Of a stretch of DNA of 23,500 nt, positions 14,537-23,500 are shown in pieces (within the stretch, counting starts at the first letter, position 1; each line of letters begins with the position of its first letter). This stretch comes from a virus. Where the stretch lies: positions 1 to 23,500 of the IMG/VR virus record IMGVR_UViG_3300030098_000628. One strand, written 5' to 3'. The notes below the pieces were generated by a model. That model made no database searches and was not told the origin of the DNA. It worked only from the letters and a program-made list of their open reading frames with translations. The position numbers and the translations under genes were made by a program.

Positions 14537-15781
14537 ATGAGCGGAGGTGGCGGCGGTAACAGTCATAGTATTCAAAAACAATATGAATACGATATAGCTA
14601 AATGGAAGTTTAATTGGCAAGAAATGCAGGATAGTTATGAGCATAAAAAAGATGCTTATGATATCCAGATTTGGAATCAAAATCAAAACTTAGATTTCAA
14701 AGAGCAGATGGCTACTGACGAATGGAATCATAAACTTGCAATGCGGGATTTTGATTACAATAATCAGATTGCAGCCTATAATGCTAGTATTGAATCTTAT
14801 GAAAAACAATTAGACTTTAATAATTTAGCTCACGAAATAACCGCTAATGATAACACTAGAAAATTCAATGAACGATTAACTTCAATTGGATTTCAAAATG
14901 AAGAACTCTTTGTTAAATTAAATAATTCTGTAGAAGATTTTGGTTTAACTGCTAAAGAGTTATCTAATGCTAAGAAAGCTAAAGAAGCTGAAATAGGAGC
15001 GAAAGCCCAACAGATGGGTCTTAAAGCTTTACAACAAACTGGTGCAGTTGCTAATTTAGGTCAAGCTGGACGTAGTGCTAGAAAGAATATGCAATCAATA
15101 ATGGCTGCTTTTGGACAACAACAGGCACTATTGACTGATACATTAGAAAGAGAAGGTGCTAGCATGGGACTAGCTTGGGATAAACAGAATGCTCAATTAG
15201 GTAGAGTACTTGATTCAACTGAGTTAGGTCAACGTCAATTACAAGAGTCCATGAAAAGTGCTAATGCACAATGGGAATCTGATCAACAACATGCAGCATT
15301 ACAAAAGTATTCAGCTGATATTAATGCTGAGGCTGCTATTGCACCTGAACCTCAACTACCACCATTATCACCAGCTCCACTTAAATATCCTAGACCTAAG
15401 TCACTTGCACCACAACAACCTCCTAGTTGGGAACAGTACGAAAGTATTAAACCTATTAAAGGAGCTGTATCTAAACCTAGTGCATTACAGAAAGCTGCAG
15501 GTATCATTGGTACGGTAGCTAGTGTTGCTAGTCTGTTTTCAGGATCTGATGATAGATTAAAATATGATATAACACGTGTAGGTACTTCACCAAAAGGTAT
15601 ACCTAAATACACATTTAGATATAGAGCAGACGGTAAACATGGTCCTAAGTATATAGGAACATCTGCTCAAGATTTAATCTCAATGGGTCGTGAAGATGCC
15701 GTTGGACAAAAAGAAAAAGACGGGTTCTATTATGTTGACTACAGTAAGCTGGACGTCAAGATGGAAGTCGTTACAACCTAA
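14537..15781 (+). CDS. Internal virion protein (T7 gp14-like) with C-terminal S74-type segment
   Basis: 414 residues, about twice T7 gp14 (196). Starts with a Gly-rich MSGGGGGN, followed by long helices (about 10-265), a Pro-rich linker (about 272-300), a short hydrophobic stretch (GIIGTVASVASLF) and a C-terminal segment from residue 337. That segment begins SDDRLKYDI and continues with YTFRYRADG, YIGTSAQDL and FYYVDYSKLD. This is the pattern of the Peptidase_S74 intramolecular chaperone family, in which the Ser of SDxRLK marks the autocleavage site and the Lys assists. The N-terminal part should be the core/ejection protein that enters the host membrane. Whether the C-terminal segment cleaves or only helps folding is unknown. 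Confidence 0.8.
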   Translation: MSGGGGGNSHSIQKQYEYDIAKWKFNWQEMQDSYEHKKDAYDIQIWNQNQNLDFKEQMATDEWNHKLAMRDFDYNNQIAAYNASIESYEKQLDFNNLAHEITANDNTRKFNERLTSIGFQNEELFVKLNNSVEDFGLTAKELSNAKKAKEAEIGAKAQQMGLKALQQTGAVANLGQAGRSARKNMQSIMAAFGQQQALLTDTLEREGASMGLAWDKQNAQLGRVLDSTELGQRQLQESMKSANAQWESDQQHAALQKYSADINAEAAIAPEPQLPPLSPAPLKYPRPKSLAPQQPPSWEQYESIKPIKGAVSKPSALQKAAGIIGTVASVASLFSGSDDRLKYDITRVGTSPKGIPKYTFRYRADGKHGPKYIGTSAQDLISMGREDAVGQKEKDGFYYVDYSKLDVKMEVVTT

Positions 15782-15791
15782 TTAATTAACA

Positions 15792-18338
15792 ATGTCTCTA
15801 TACCAAGGGTACGCCCAACAAAGAGGCTTCAGTGCTAATCGTGTTGATATACCAGATCCTGCTGAAAAGATTCGTAAGCAGGGTCTACAACAGCTTAGTT
15901 ATATGCAAGATGAGCTTGATGCTAAAAACAAACAAGCTTTAGATTTAGCAGAAGTCTTTAATCAAAACATAGAATTAGAGCAAAAACTAAGAACTGATTC
16001 TTTCCAAGATAAGCAGGAATATGGTCGTGTCTTAGCTAGAGGTAAATGGAAGAACTTTGAAACTTCTATTAAAAATGCTAGAGCTAAGGAAGAACAAAAA
16101 AGAAAAGATTGGCAAGCATTATTATCTCTTACTAAATCTGGTGCTCAACTGATTAAACAGTATGACACTAAACGTAAGCAAGATATAGATACATTCGCTG
16201 CTGAGATTTACAGAGATTATGGTATTGGTAAGGAAAAGTTTGATGCTATCAGAAACTGGCAAAAAGGTGTAAGATTAAATGACCAAGGTCTAAATAATCT
16301 TGTACTAGATCTCAAACTAAAAGGCACACCAACTGATGTAATATCTAGAGTAAGAAGTAGCGGTGGTTACATTAATCTAGCAGTAGGTAAATTAGCTGCT
16401 AGACGTAGAGCTATACAACTACAACAATACCTTGCAGAAGAAGCCAATACTGAACTAGATTTACCAGGTTACAAAGGTTTAACACTTAATAATGCTAGAG
16501 GTGCTAATGTAGAAACAGCTCTACAAGAGTTAACATCTAGATTCTTTAAAGATGAAAATGGTGAACAACTGTTCTCATCTAAGATGATGGAATTAGCTAA
16601 TGCTAATAAGTATATTGATGAAGCTAAGATAACTTGGCGTAGGAGAGATACAGAACGTACTAATAAAGAGGAAAAGAAATATGAACATAGGAATGTAAAA
16701 ACCTTAATTCAAGATTTCATAGGTCCAGATGATGAAGGTAAATTAAGAGGTGCAGCAGGTATACCAATGCTTGTTGAGCACTTGGCTGGCGGTAAACATG
16801 CACAAGGACGTACTAGAGCACAGAAGTATAGAATAGCTAAATCTCAAGTACATGCAGGTTTATTAGAACTTATAGAAGATGGTACTGTTAAATGGGATCA
16901 AATTAAAGGATTAGAAACATTAGATGTAGATCATTCTAGTTCTAAAGAAAAGCAACCTTGGATTAAACTGAATGCTAGACAATGGAAAGAATTAGAAGAA
17001 GCTGGTAGAAAAAGACAAAAGCATGATGATGCGTCTATTACTTTAAGAGATGAGGGTATAAGAAGAGAAGGTAGGGAGTTCTATGAGAACATGATTAAAC
17101 TGAATGAGGATTATGATGGTGCTATTCCTGATTCAGTTCTAAAAACAATGTTAGCCTATGGTACAGATAGAGGTCATCATTTTGCTGCGGGTACTCAATA
17201 CCTCGCAAAAGTACAAGCTAGTGGTCTTACTACTATCAATGATAAAGTAGGTACTAAAGCTTTACTTGCTAAATCTGAACGTGGTGAAATCATAACAGAA
17301 AATGATATTAATGCTTGGAATCTTAGTAAAGGTGTAAAAGCACAAGTTCAAGCACAAGTTCGTAAATACAATACCTGGCTACCACAGGAAGGTAAAGACG
17401 GTACTAAAGAAAGACTTAACTTTAGAATTGAAACTAAATTAAATCAAAAAATTAAAAAGAAAGAGTCTTGGCATGAAAGTGTAACTTGGAATGATACTAG
17501 AATCAAAGCTAACCAAGATGCTGCTAGGTACTATAGATCTTCTAGAGAAACTGGTGCTTCTCATGAAAAGGCATATGAATATGCTAGAGATATGATCACC
17601 AAAGATCTTGAAACTGGTGGTCCAGAAGGTTATTATGAGAAAGTATCTATAGGTGGTAGACACGAATTTAAAGGTGCTTTAGCTAAAGATGTAGATGAAA
17701 TAGTTGTTAACCGTCAAGAGATATTAGATGAGTTAACTGCTAATCCAGATCTTATTTATAGTAAGAAATACATACCAACACAAGAGCTTAAAATGCTTTC
17801 AGGTAATGCTAATAAAGGTAACTGGCCTGAGATGCATAACACAGCTATGTTGATTCAATCTATAACTAAAGGTAGAGTACAAGCTGTTGATGTTATTAAC
17901 GCTGGTTTACAACAAGTTATAAATGAAGAAACTACAGCTAGTGGTGCTTCTAGTACTCAACTATTACCTGAAGCATATGTTAAAAAGTATAGAGAAGTTA
18001 ATGAGCATATATCACCATTTGCTATGAACTTGTTACAGTCCTATAATTTATGTGATATAAATAAAGCTTGTATGGCTGCACAAGAGGATGGTTCAATTAA
18101 TCAACCTGTTTATACACAACCTATATTGAATAAAGCTAAACCAATAATGAAAGAAGTAGAGGAAACAGGTGGTACACCAGCACAAAACTTTTTCTTAGAA
18201 AGGGTTAGTGATTTATTTAATAATAAAGATGGTAAATTTACTAGTCCATTTAGAATGCATGACCCTGCTTTATTGAACCCAGAAGCTTATAATTGGCTTT
18301 ATAATAACGGTAGGTATCCTCAAGAGGTAACACCATGA
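15792..18338 (+). CDS. Internal core protein (T7 gp15-like)
   Basis: 848 residues (T7 gp15: 747). Almost entirely helical and charged, as in the internal core proteins that are ejected into the cell and build the periplasmic channel with gp14 and gp16. Recognised mainly by position and length between gp14-like and gp16-like genes, and by its N-terminal FSANRVDIPDPAEKIRKQG, typical of cyanophage core proteins. The stop overlaps the next start (ATGA). Confidence 0.85.
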   Translation: MSLYQGYAQQRGFSANRVDIPDPAEKIRKQGLQQLSYMQDELDAKNKQALDLAEVFNQNIELEQKLRTDSFQDKQEYGRVLARGKWKNFETSIKNARAKEEQKRKDWQALLSLTKSGAQLIKQYDTKRKQDIDTFAAEIYRDYGIGKEKFDAIRNWQKGVRLNDQGLNNLVLDLKLKGTPTDVISRVRSSGGYINLAVGKLAARRRAIQLQQYLAEEANTELDLPGYKGLTLNNARGANVETALQELTSRFFKDENGEQLFSSKMMELANANKYIDEAKITWRRRDTERTNKEEKKYEHRNVKTLIQDFIGPDDEGKLRGAAGIPMLVEHLAGGKHAQGRTRAQKYRIAKSQVHAGLLELIEDGTVKWDQIKGLETLDVDHSSSKEKQPWIKLNARQWKELEEAGRKRQKHDDASITLRDEGIRREGREFYENMIKLNEDYDGAIPDSVLKTMLAYGTDRGHHFAAGTQYLAKVQASGLTTINDKVGTKALLAKSERGEIITENDINAWNLSKGVKAQVQAQVRKYNTWLPQEGKDGTKERLNFRIETKLNQKIKKKESWHESVTWNDTRIKANQDAARYYRSSRETGASHEKAYEYARDMITKDLETGGPEGYYEKVSIGGRHEFKGALAKDVDEIVVNRQEILDELTANPDLIYSKKYIPTQELKMLSGNANKGNWPEMHNTAMLIQSITKGRVQAVDVINAGLQQVINEETTASGASSTQLLPEAYVKKYREVNEHISPFAMNLLQSYNLCDINKACMAAQEDGSINQPVYTQPILNKAKPIMKEVEETGGTPAQNFFLERVSDLFNNKDGKFTSPFRMHDPALLNPEAYNWLYNNGRYPQEVTP

Positions 18339-21300
18339 ATGATGAAACTAATTTAAATATGGATGTTACATCTCAACCTGAGTTAGATCCATACCATCAG
18401 GCTCAAGATCAATTCGAACAGCAAAGTGCTGACTTCTATAGAGATCAAGAGGCTGAGGCTATTCAAAATGCAGAGTTAGAAAAGCAAGCAGAAGAAGAAG
18501 AAAAGAGAAATAGAAAGTGGTCTTATAATATACCTGTATTAGGTCAGATAAAAGAAGTAGGAGATCAAGCTGCTTTAGGTGTAGCAGACTTTGCATCTGA
18601 TGCTATTGGTCTTGTACCTTGGCTTAAACCTGTAGATGATTGGTGGGATAACCATTCTCCAAGATCTAAACATCCTGCACATAAGATGATTAGGGATGCA
18701 GCTTCTGTTATTATACCTAGTATGATAGGAGGTGGTGCTGTTGTCGGAGGTCTTAAAGGTGCTACACATGCTGCTAGATTACCTGGTTATGTCAAAACTC
18801 TTGGTAGTGTAGCTGCTTATGCAGGTGTAGATACTAGTGTAGCTATGATTTCATCTCATTCTAAAACAGATGATAACTTAGCAGCTACTTTAGAGAACTG
18901 GTTAGGTGTTGATATACCTTGGGCTACTAGAGATAGTGATAGTCCAGATGTACGTTGGAAAAAGAATGTATTTGAGAATGCATCACTTTCTGGTGCTGTA
19001 GAACTTCTTGGCGCTGCTTTTACATTTGGTAAGAAAGCTAAACTATTTCCAAGGGACCAAGGAGCTGCTGAAGCGATAGCAAAACGTAATAAACAGTTAG
19101 AACTATTCGATGACCCTGTTTCGGCTGCTGTAGAGCCTCGTAGACAAGCTAGAAAGGCTGCACAGAATGATGAGATGATAGATGCTTTAACTCATGATCC
19201 TGAAGGATTAGAATATAATGCATTTGTTAATGATCTCGGACCTGATGATGCTGGTAGAGCAGTAACAGATTTAGAAGCTGACCCACTACAAGCTAAACTA
19301 CACCAGGCACAAATACAAAATAATATAGGTACTAGTCATGGTAGAGCTGCTCCTGTAGCAGACGAACGTTTCCAAAAGAAACTCATGACAGCTTTAAACA
19401 GCAACGAACGTGCTAAACAGTTGGATCAGTTATTCGATTCAATAGCACCTAACTTTGATGCTGTTGTAAGCGATGGCGCTAAACAAGTAAAGATCTCTTC
19501 AGAACAGATGAATAGGTCTGTAGATAACCTGACCTCTGCTATCTATGGTAAAGAGCTTAGTTTCAAAGAGTTTGAGTTTATTGTTGATGATATGAAGTCA
19601 ACAGTTTTCAATTCTAATCAAATTCTAGATGAAGAGAACTGGGTTATAGCCTCTAAAGCATTTAAAAATGCATACGATACGCTCTTTGATCCTAATCAGA
19701 TGAGAGCTTCTGCTATGTTAGCACAGCAAGCAGCGGATACTATAGCTGATACAGCTCATGCTGCTATAATGCTTGGTGATACAGTTGATACTTCCAGACA
19801 ATGGGAGATCATGTTTAAGAAACTGAACCTATTAGGTACTGAAGTAAAAGCTAATGAGTTTATTGTAAGCAAGGCTAAAGAGTATAGAAAATTAAAAGGT
19901 ACTGGTGATGTAGATGGTATAGTCCAATGGATGAATAGACAGTCTAAAGATTTTGATGAATATCTTACAGCTGTTAAACATACTAATGGTCAACTTGAGC
20001 AAGAACTAACACGTATAGCTAAAGAAAACCCACACTGGTTGAAACCTTTTAAAGAAGTCTATGATGCTACTGATGGTAAAGTAGATACACTTGATAAGTT
20101 ACATAAGTTTACAGAGAAACATATTGGTTTCCTTAAGAAAGCTTTCATTGATGGAGACCCTGAAGTACCTAGTGTAATTGTTAGAGGTTTACATGCTGCT
20201 AGAATTAACTCACTATTAAGTGGTCTATCTGCAGGTAGTGCAGCTATAGGTAACTCAGTATTAACTGCTGTTAAACCTCTTGCTACATTAGCAGGTGCTG
20301 CTGTAACTGGTGAAACAGGTGTATGGCAACGTGCTTTATGGACATATGGTGGTATAACAGAGAATATACAAAGAGCTTGGAAGGTAATGCAAAGTGAATG
20401 GAGTCTTGCTAAAAGGAATCCTGAAGCTGCTATGATGCGTGGACGTGCTGACCTTCGTAAAACTCAGATGCATAGAATGGAATACATGGATAGTGTAGCT
20501 GAGGGTTGGAGAGTAGACGGTGAAATAGGTAAAGTTGCTATGTGGAATATAGGCAAAGGTCTTACCTGGTGGAATAAACAGTTCTTTGTTAAGTATGGTA
20601 CCAACGCTTTATATGCTATTGATGGTTTTACCAATTCCTTCATGGCTAGTGGTATGGCTAGAGCTAGAGCATATGATGATCTCTTTGCTAAAACAAATGG
20701 ATCATTTTCTAAAGCTGACTTTAATAAAATGCAACGTGAGTTATATGACCAAGCATTTGATGCTCGTGGTGTATTAACTGATGAAGCTGCTAAACATGCT
20801 TCAAATGAAATAGCACTTAACTTAGATAATGCTGTAGTTAGAAGTTTTGAAAAGTTCTTAGATTATGTACCAGCTGCTAGACCTTTATTCTTATTCCCTA
20901 GAACTGGAGCAAACGCCTTTGAATTAGGTTGGTCCTTTAATCCATTAAGCAATCTTGGACCTGCTATGACAAAAGCACGTAAAGTATTAGGTGCTAAAAC
21001 TGGTCAAGCTAAGTTAGCTGCTTTAGCAGAACATGGTTTAGATACCATGAAAGATGCTGATATGGCATTTGCTACACTTAAGTCTGAGTATATTGGACGT
21101 CAAATTATGGGTAGTTCTATAGTTATGGGCGTTGGTATGATGGCTTTAAATGGTGATATAACTGGTGCTGGTTCTCATGATGCTGCTGAAAAGCGTAGAA
21201 TGTTAGCAGAAGGATGGAAACCATTCTCTATTAAAAATCCAATTACTGGTGAATGGAGAGATTATTCAAGATTTGAACCATTTGCTGGTTTAATGGGACT

Positions 21301-22192
21301 TACAGCTGATATTATATGGCAAGCAAATCGTGTTGATCAATCAATTACTGAAGAAACTCTATTAAAATTAAGTCATGCTATTAGTATGAATATAACTAAT
21401 GAAACATTTATTAGTGGATTCGAACCTTTAGCAGGTCTTATAACTAGAGATCCTAGTGCATGGAATAGATTCTTTGCACAGCAGACTGATATGACAATAC
21501 CTCATGCTGGAGTGAGGAAAATTCTAAATAACATTGTAGCTCCACAACTTAAAGATGTGAAGAATGATTATGGTTCTTACTTAAAGAATGCTAATAAATT
21601 CCTATTCTCTGGTGATGAAGACTTACCAAACATCTTAGATATTTATACTGGTAAACCTATTAAAACTCATCATCCTCTTGTAAGAGCAAGTAATGCTTTC
21701 TTACCTATGTTTAAATCAAATGGAGGTATGGAACCTTGGAGACAATGGCTATTAGCTACAGGTTGGGATGGTGTACAAAGGATAAGAATACATCCAGATA
21801 CAGGATTACCTTTAGAACCTAAAGATAGACAATATGTAAATAATTGGATTGCTAAAAACGCTAACTTAAGTGGACAAATTGAACAGTTAATGACTGAAAA
21901 TGATGGTTACTGGAATAAGTTCCTTAAGGATTATGTTAAAAGAAGAGGATTAAAAAGTCAAGATCAGTACCCAATTAAAGAGACTTTACTTTATAAGAGA
22001 TTAGATCAGATACATGATAGAGCTTTTCAAGGTGCTATGGATGCATTAGATGCTTATAAAGATGAAAACTATAGTACAATTGGTAGAGAAATTAAGAATA
22101 GAAATAGAGAATTAAATCGTGGCGACTTAAAAGGAGCACAAAAAACACAAAAAAACATTCAAAATTTATTACGACAAACCCGTAACAAATAA
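18335..22192 (+). CDS. Large internal core / ejection protein (T7 gp16-like)
   Basis: 1285 residues, similar to T7 gp16 (1318). It should be ejected with the genome and help its entry. Residues 1-60 are acidic and helical. The next segment contains VPWLKPVDDWWDNHSP and a Gly-rich hydrophobic stretch (MIGGGAVVGGLKG). Further hydrophobic segments lie near 645-680 (LSGLSAGSAAIGN) and 920-950 (IMGSSIVMGVGMMAL). The soluble lytic transglycosylase domain found at the N-terminus of T7 gp16 is not visible: no ES...GLMQ-type motif occurs. This agrees with other cyanophage gp16-like proteins. A short Shine-Dalgarno (AGAGGT) precedes the ATG. Confidence 0.87.
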   Translation: MNDETNLNMDVTSQPELDPYHQAQDQFEQQSADFYRDQEAEAIQNAELEKQAEEEEKRNRKWSYNIPVLGQIKEVGDQAALGVADFASDAIGLVPWLKPVDDWWDNHSPRSKHPAHKMIRDAASVIIPSMIGGGAVVGGLKGATHAARLPGYVKTLGSVAAYAGVDTSVAMISSHSKTDDNLAATLENWLGVDIPWATRDSDSPDVRWKKNVFENASLSGAVELLGAAFTFGKKAKLFPRDQGAAEAIAKRNKQLELFDDPVSAAVEPRRQARKAAQNDEMIDALTHDPEGLEYNAFVNDLGPDDAGRAVTDLEADPLQAKLHQAQIQNNIGTSHGRAAPVADERFQKKLMTALNSNERAKQLDQLFDSIAPNFDAVVSDGAKQVKISSEQMNRSVDNLTSAIYGKELSFKEFEFIVDDMKSTVFNSNQILDEENWVIASKAFKNAYDTLFDPNQMRASAMLAQQAADTIADTAHAAIMLGDTVDTSRQWEIMFKKLNLLGTEVKANEFIVSKAKEYRKLKGTGDVDGIVQWMNRQSKDFDEYLTAVKHTNGQLEQELTRIAKENPHWLKPFKEVYDATDGKVDTLDKLHKFTEKHIGFLKKAFIDGDPEVPSVIVRGLHAARINSLLSGLSAGSAAIGNSVLTAVKPLATLAGAAVTGETGVWQRALWTYGGITENIQRAWKVMQSEWSLAKRNPEAAMMRGRADLRKTQMHRMEYMDSVAEGWRVDGEIGKVAMWNIGKGLTWWNKQFFVKYGTNALYAIDGFTNSFMASGMARARAYDDLFAKTNGSFSKADFNKMQRELYDQAFDARGVLTDEAAKHASNEIALNLDNAVVRSFEKFLDYVPAARPLFLFPRTGANAFELGWSFNPLSNLGPAMTKARKVLGAKTGQAKLAALAEHGLDTMKDADMAFATLKSEYIGRQIMGSSIVMGVGMMALNGDITGAGSHDAAEKRRMLAEGWKPFSIKNPITGEWRDYSRFEPFAGLMGLTADIIWQANRVDQSITEETLLKLSHAISMNITNETFISGFEPLAGLITRDPSAWNRFFAQQTDMTIPHAGVRKILNNIVAPQLKDVKNDYGSYLKNANKFLFSGDEDLPNILDIYTGKPIKTHHPLVRASNAFLPMFKSNGGMEPWRQWLLATGWDGVQRIRIHPDTGLPLEPKDRQYVNNWIAKNANLSGQIEQLMTENDGYWNKFLKDYVKRRGLKSQDQYPIKETLLYKRLDQIHDRAFQGAMDALDAYKDENYSTIGREIKNRNRELNRGDLKGAQKTQKNIQNLLRQTRNK

Positions 22193-22197
22193 GCATT

Positions 22198-23500
22198 ATG
22201 GCTACAACTTCAAATTCATATACGGGTAACAACTCCACCACTGATTACTCTTTCACATTTCCATATTTAAAAAGTTCCGACATTAAAGTTAGTGTCGATG
22301 AAGTGGTTCAATCACTTACAACTCATTACACATTACATAATGCAACAACAATTCGTTTTGGCACAGCCCCAGCGACTGGCAAAAAGATAAAGATTTATAG
22401 AGATACAGCCAGCGCTCAGTTGGCTGCTACCTTCTACCCAGGATCAGCTATTAGATCTAGCGATTTAAACGATAACTATACACAGAATTTATATGTTACT
22501 CAAGAAGCTGAAAATGATTCCACTGAGGCTCTTGGTAACTCTAGGGTTCTTGAAAGTGGTGCTTATGTATCTGCTATTACGAAAGCTACAACTGCTGTAA
22601 CTACAGCAAATACAGCTTCTACGAATGCATCGAATGCTGTCAGCACAGCTAATACAGCCAGTTCAACAGCTAGTACAGCCTCAACTAATGCAACTAATGC
22701 TGTAAATACGGCAAATACAGCCTCAACAAACGCAACAAATGCAGTCAATACAGCCAACACAGCAAGTAGCACAGCTACCACAGCCAACACCACAGCAGGA
22801 GCAGCTGACACAAAAGCAGATAATGCTGTCGCGACGGCAAACACAGCTTCGACGAACGCTACGAACGCTGTATCGACAGCCAACACAGCAAGCACAAACG
22901 CCACGAACGCTGTTAGTACAGCTAATACAGCTTCAACTAATGCTACTAACGCGGTAAATACAGCTAATGCTGCTAGTGCTTCTGTGGCTGCAGCTGTACT
23001 ATATACACCGAAATCTAATAAAACAACGCTACAAGCTACAGAACCTACTGAAGATGGGTATTATGAAGTAGCAGACTCAAGTGATTTAGTTAACGGAACC
23101 TGGACTACTAATTCAGTTTCTTATACACTAAGTGGTATACCTAGCACATTCCAAGGAGCTGCAGGATTAACAGTTCGTTTATCTTATACTCACTCCAGTA
23201 AAACATATGCTTACTCTAGTTACTTTGCTAACGATCCAGAAGAAAGGTATATTTCAGATACGAGAACCTTTGGCCCTACAGTAACCTATACAGTTAAGGT
23301 AGCTACAAAGACTTCTCAACATAGATATAATGGTTCAGGTGCGTCTGATGGTTTTACTATAGATGCTCAACAAGCACCGTTCTTGGAACTTAACCCAGGA
23401 ATGACATATAAATTTGATCAAGCAGATAGTTCTAATTCTGGTCACCCACTTGCTTTCTATGAAGTGGCAGATAAATCTACAGGATATACTACAGGGGTAA
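22198..23500 (+). CDS. Tail fibre protein, 3'-partial (runs off the window)
   Basis: About 434 residues are visible and the frame is open to the window end. Residues 7-70 form a beta-rich attachment module (SYTGNNSTTDYSFTF, LTTHYTL, IRFGTAP, IKIYRDT), and DLNDNYTQNLYV follows, as in the virion-binding N-terminus of T7 gp17-type fibres. Residues about 131-263 are an Ala/Thr/Asn/Ser repeat shaft. Beyond it are two beta domains, one around YYEVADSSDLVNGTW and one with PGMTYKFDQADSSNSGHPLAF. The second is a motif I know from marine phage fibre and structural proteins. The host-binding tip lies beyond the window. It follows gp16 directly, as gene 17 does in T7. Confidence 0.9.
   Translation, partial: MATTSNSYTGNNSTTDYSFTFPYLKSSDIKVSVDEVVQSLTTHYTLHNATTIRFGTAPATGKKIKIYRDTASAQLAATFYPGSAIRSSDLNDNYTQNLYVTQEAENDSTEALGNSRVLESGAYVSAITKATTAVTTANTASTNASNAVSTANTASSTASTASTNATNAVNTANTASTNATNAVNTANTASSTATTANTTAGAADTKADNAVATANTASTNATNAVSTANTASTNATNAVSTANTASTNATNAVNTANAASASVAAAVLYTPKSNKTTLQATEPTEDGYYEVADSSDLVNGTWTTNSVSYTLSGIPSTFQGAAGLTVRLSYTHSSKTYAYSSYFANDPEERYISDTRTFGPTVTYTVKVATKTSQHRYNGSGASDGFTIDAQQAPFLELNPGMTYKFDQADSSNSGHPLAFYEVADKSTGYTTGV
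22588..22986 (+). repeat. Ala-spaced heptad repeat in the tail-fibre shaft
   Basis: A 14-residue unit of the form TANTAST-NATNAVS recurs about seven times with some degenerate copies (for example TANTASSTATTAN). Ala occupies positions 2 and 5 of each heptad, giving a tightly packed coiled-coil or fibrous shaft. The 42-nt units differ at many third codon positions. Codon families vary between copies (AAT/AAC, ACA/ACG/ACT, GCT/GCA/GCC) while the protein repeat is kept. Confidence 0.85.

Noticed and set aside
22563-22904. Minus-strand 113-codon frame of Ala/Val repeats
   Set aside because: It is the antisense shadow of the Ala-rich repeat of the tail fibre; no start signal or independent context.
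1-23500. CRISPR arrays, insertion sequences, integrase or attachment sites
   Set aside because: No direct-repeat/spacer pattern, transposase or recombinase motifs were seen; the only strong repeats are coding repeats in the tail fibre.

Overview
The window is part of the genome of a T7-like (podovirus-type) cyanophage that infects a marine picocyanobacterium (Synechococcus or Prochlorococcus type). Three lines of evidence support this. The T7 late gene order is complete: portal, scaffold, capsid, gp11, gp12, internal core proteins, tail fibre. Photosynthesis genes (psbA and hli) are embedded in that virion cluster. A compact ribonucleotide reductase pair sits just upstream. All supported genes are on the + strand, and most are packed with ATGA or TAATG stop/start overlaps, as expected for long co-transcribed units.

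Layout: (1) 1-2103, nrdA (5' end cut by the window) and nrdB, a class I RNR that supplies dNTPs. (2) 2078-3945, a small conserved protein and two uncharacterised proteins just before the portal; the second may correspond to T7 gp7.3. (3) 3942-6481, portal, a small overlapping basic protein, and the scaffold. (4) 6484-8667, a host-modulation cassette: two small proteins, psbA (D1), hli, a structured RNA leader that resembles a glutamine-II (Downstream-peptide) riboswitch, a 33-residue peptide, and a secreted outer-membrane-like small protein. (5) 8668-8828, a noncoding stretch rich in hairpins and ending in a T-tract, in front of the capsid gene. (6) 8829-10625, major capsid protein, two small structural proteins and a strong intrinsic terminator. 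(7) 10643-22192, tail tubular proteins A and B, a gp13-position protein, and internal core proteins equivalent to gp14, gp15 and gp16. (8) 22198 to the window end, a tail fibre truncated by the window edge.

The genes fit one plan. Photosystem II repair (D1) and photoprotection (Hli) keep energy flowing during infection, and the RNR converts host nucleotides into DNA precursors. A glutamine-sensing RNA upstream of a short peptide with a YRGVPY core may tie phage expression to host nitrogen status. The rest builds the virion. The RNA/peptide pair at about 8122-8292 is the most interesting item. Others are an RNR small subunit without the usual radical tyrosine, a phage-encoded exported beta-barrel-like protein, an apparently unassigned multibranched RNA before the capsid gene, and a tail-fibre-type module inserted in the gp12 nozzle protein.
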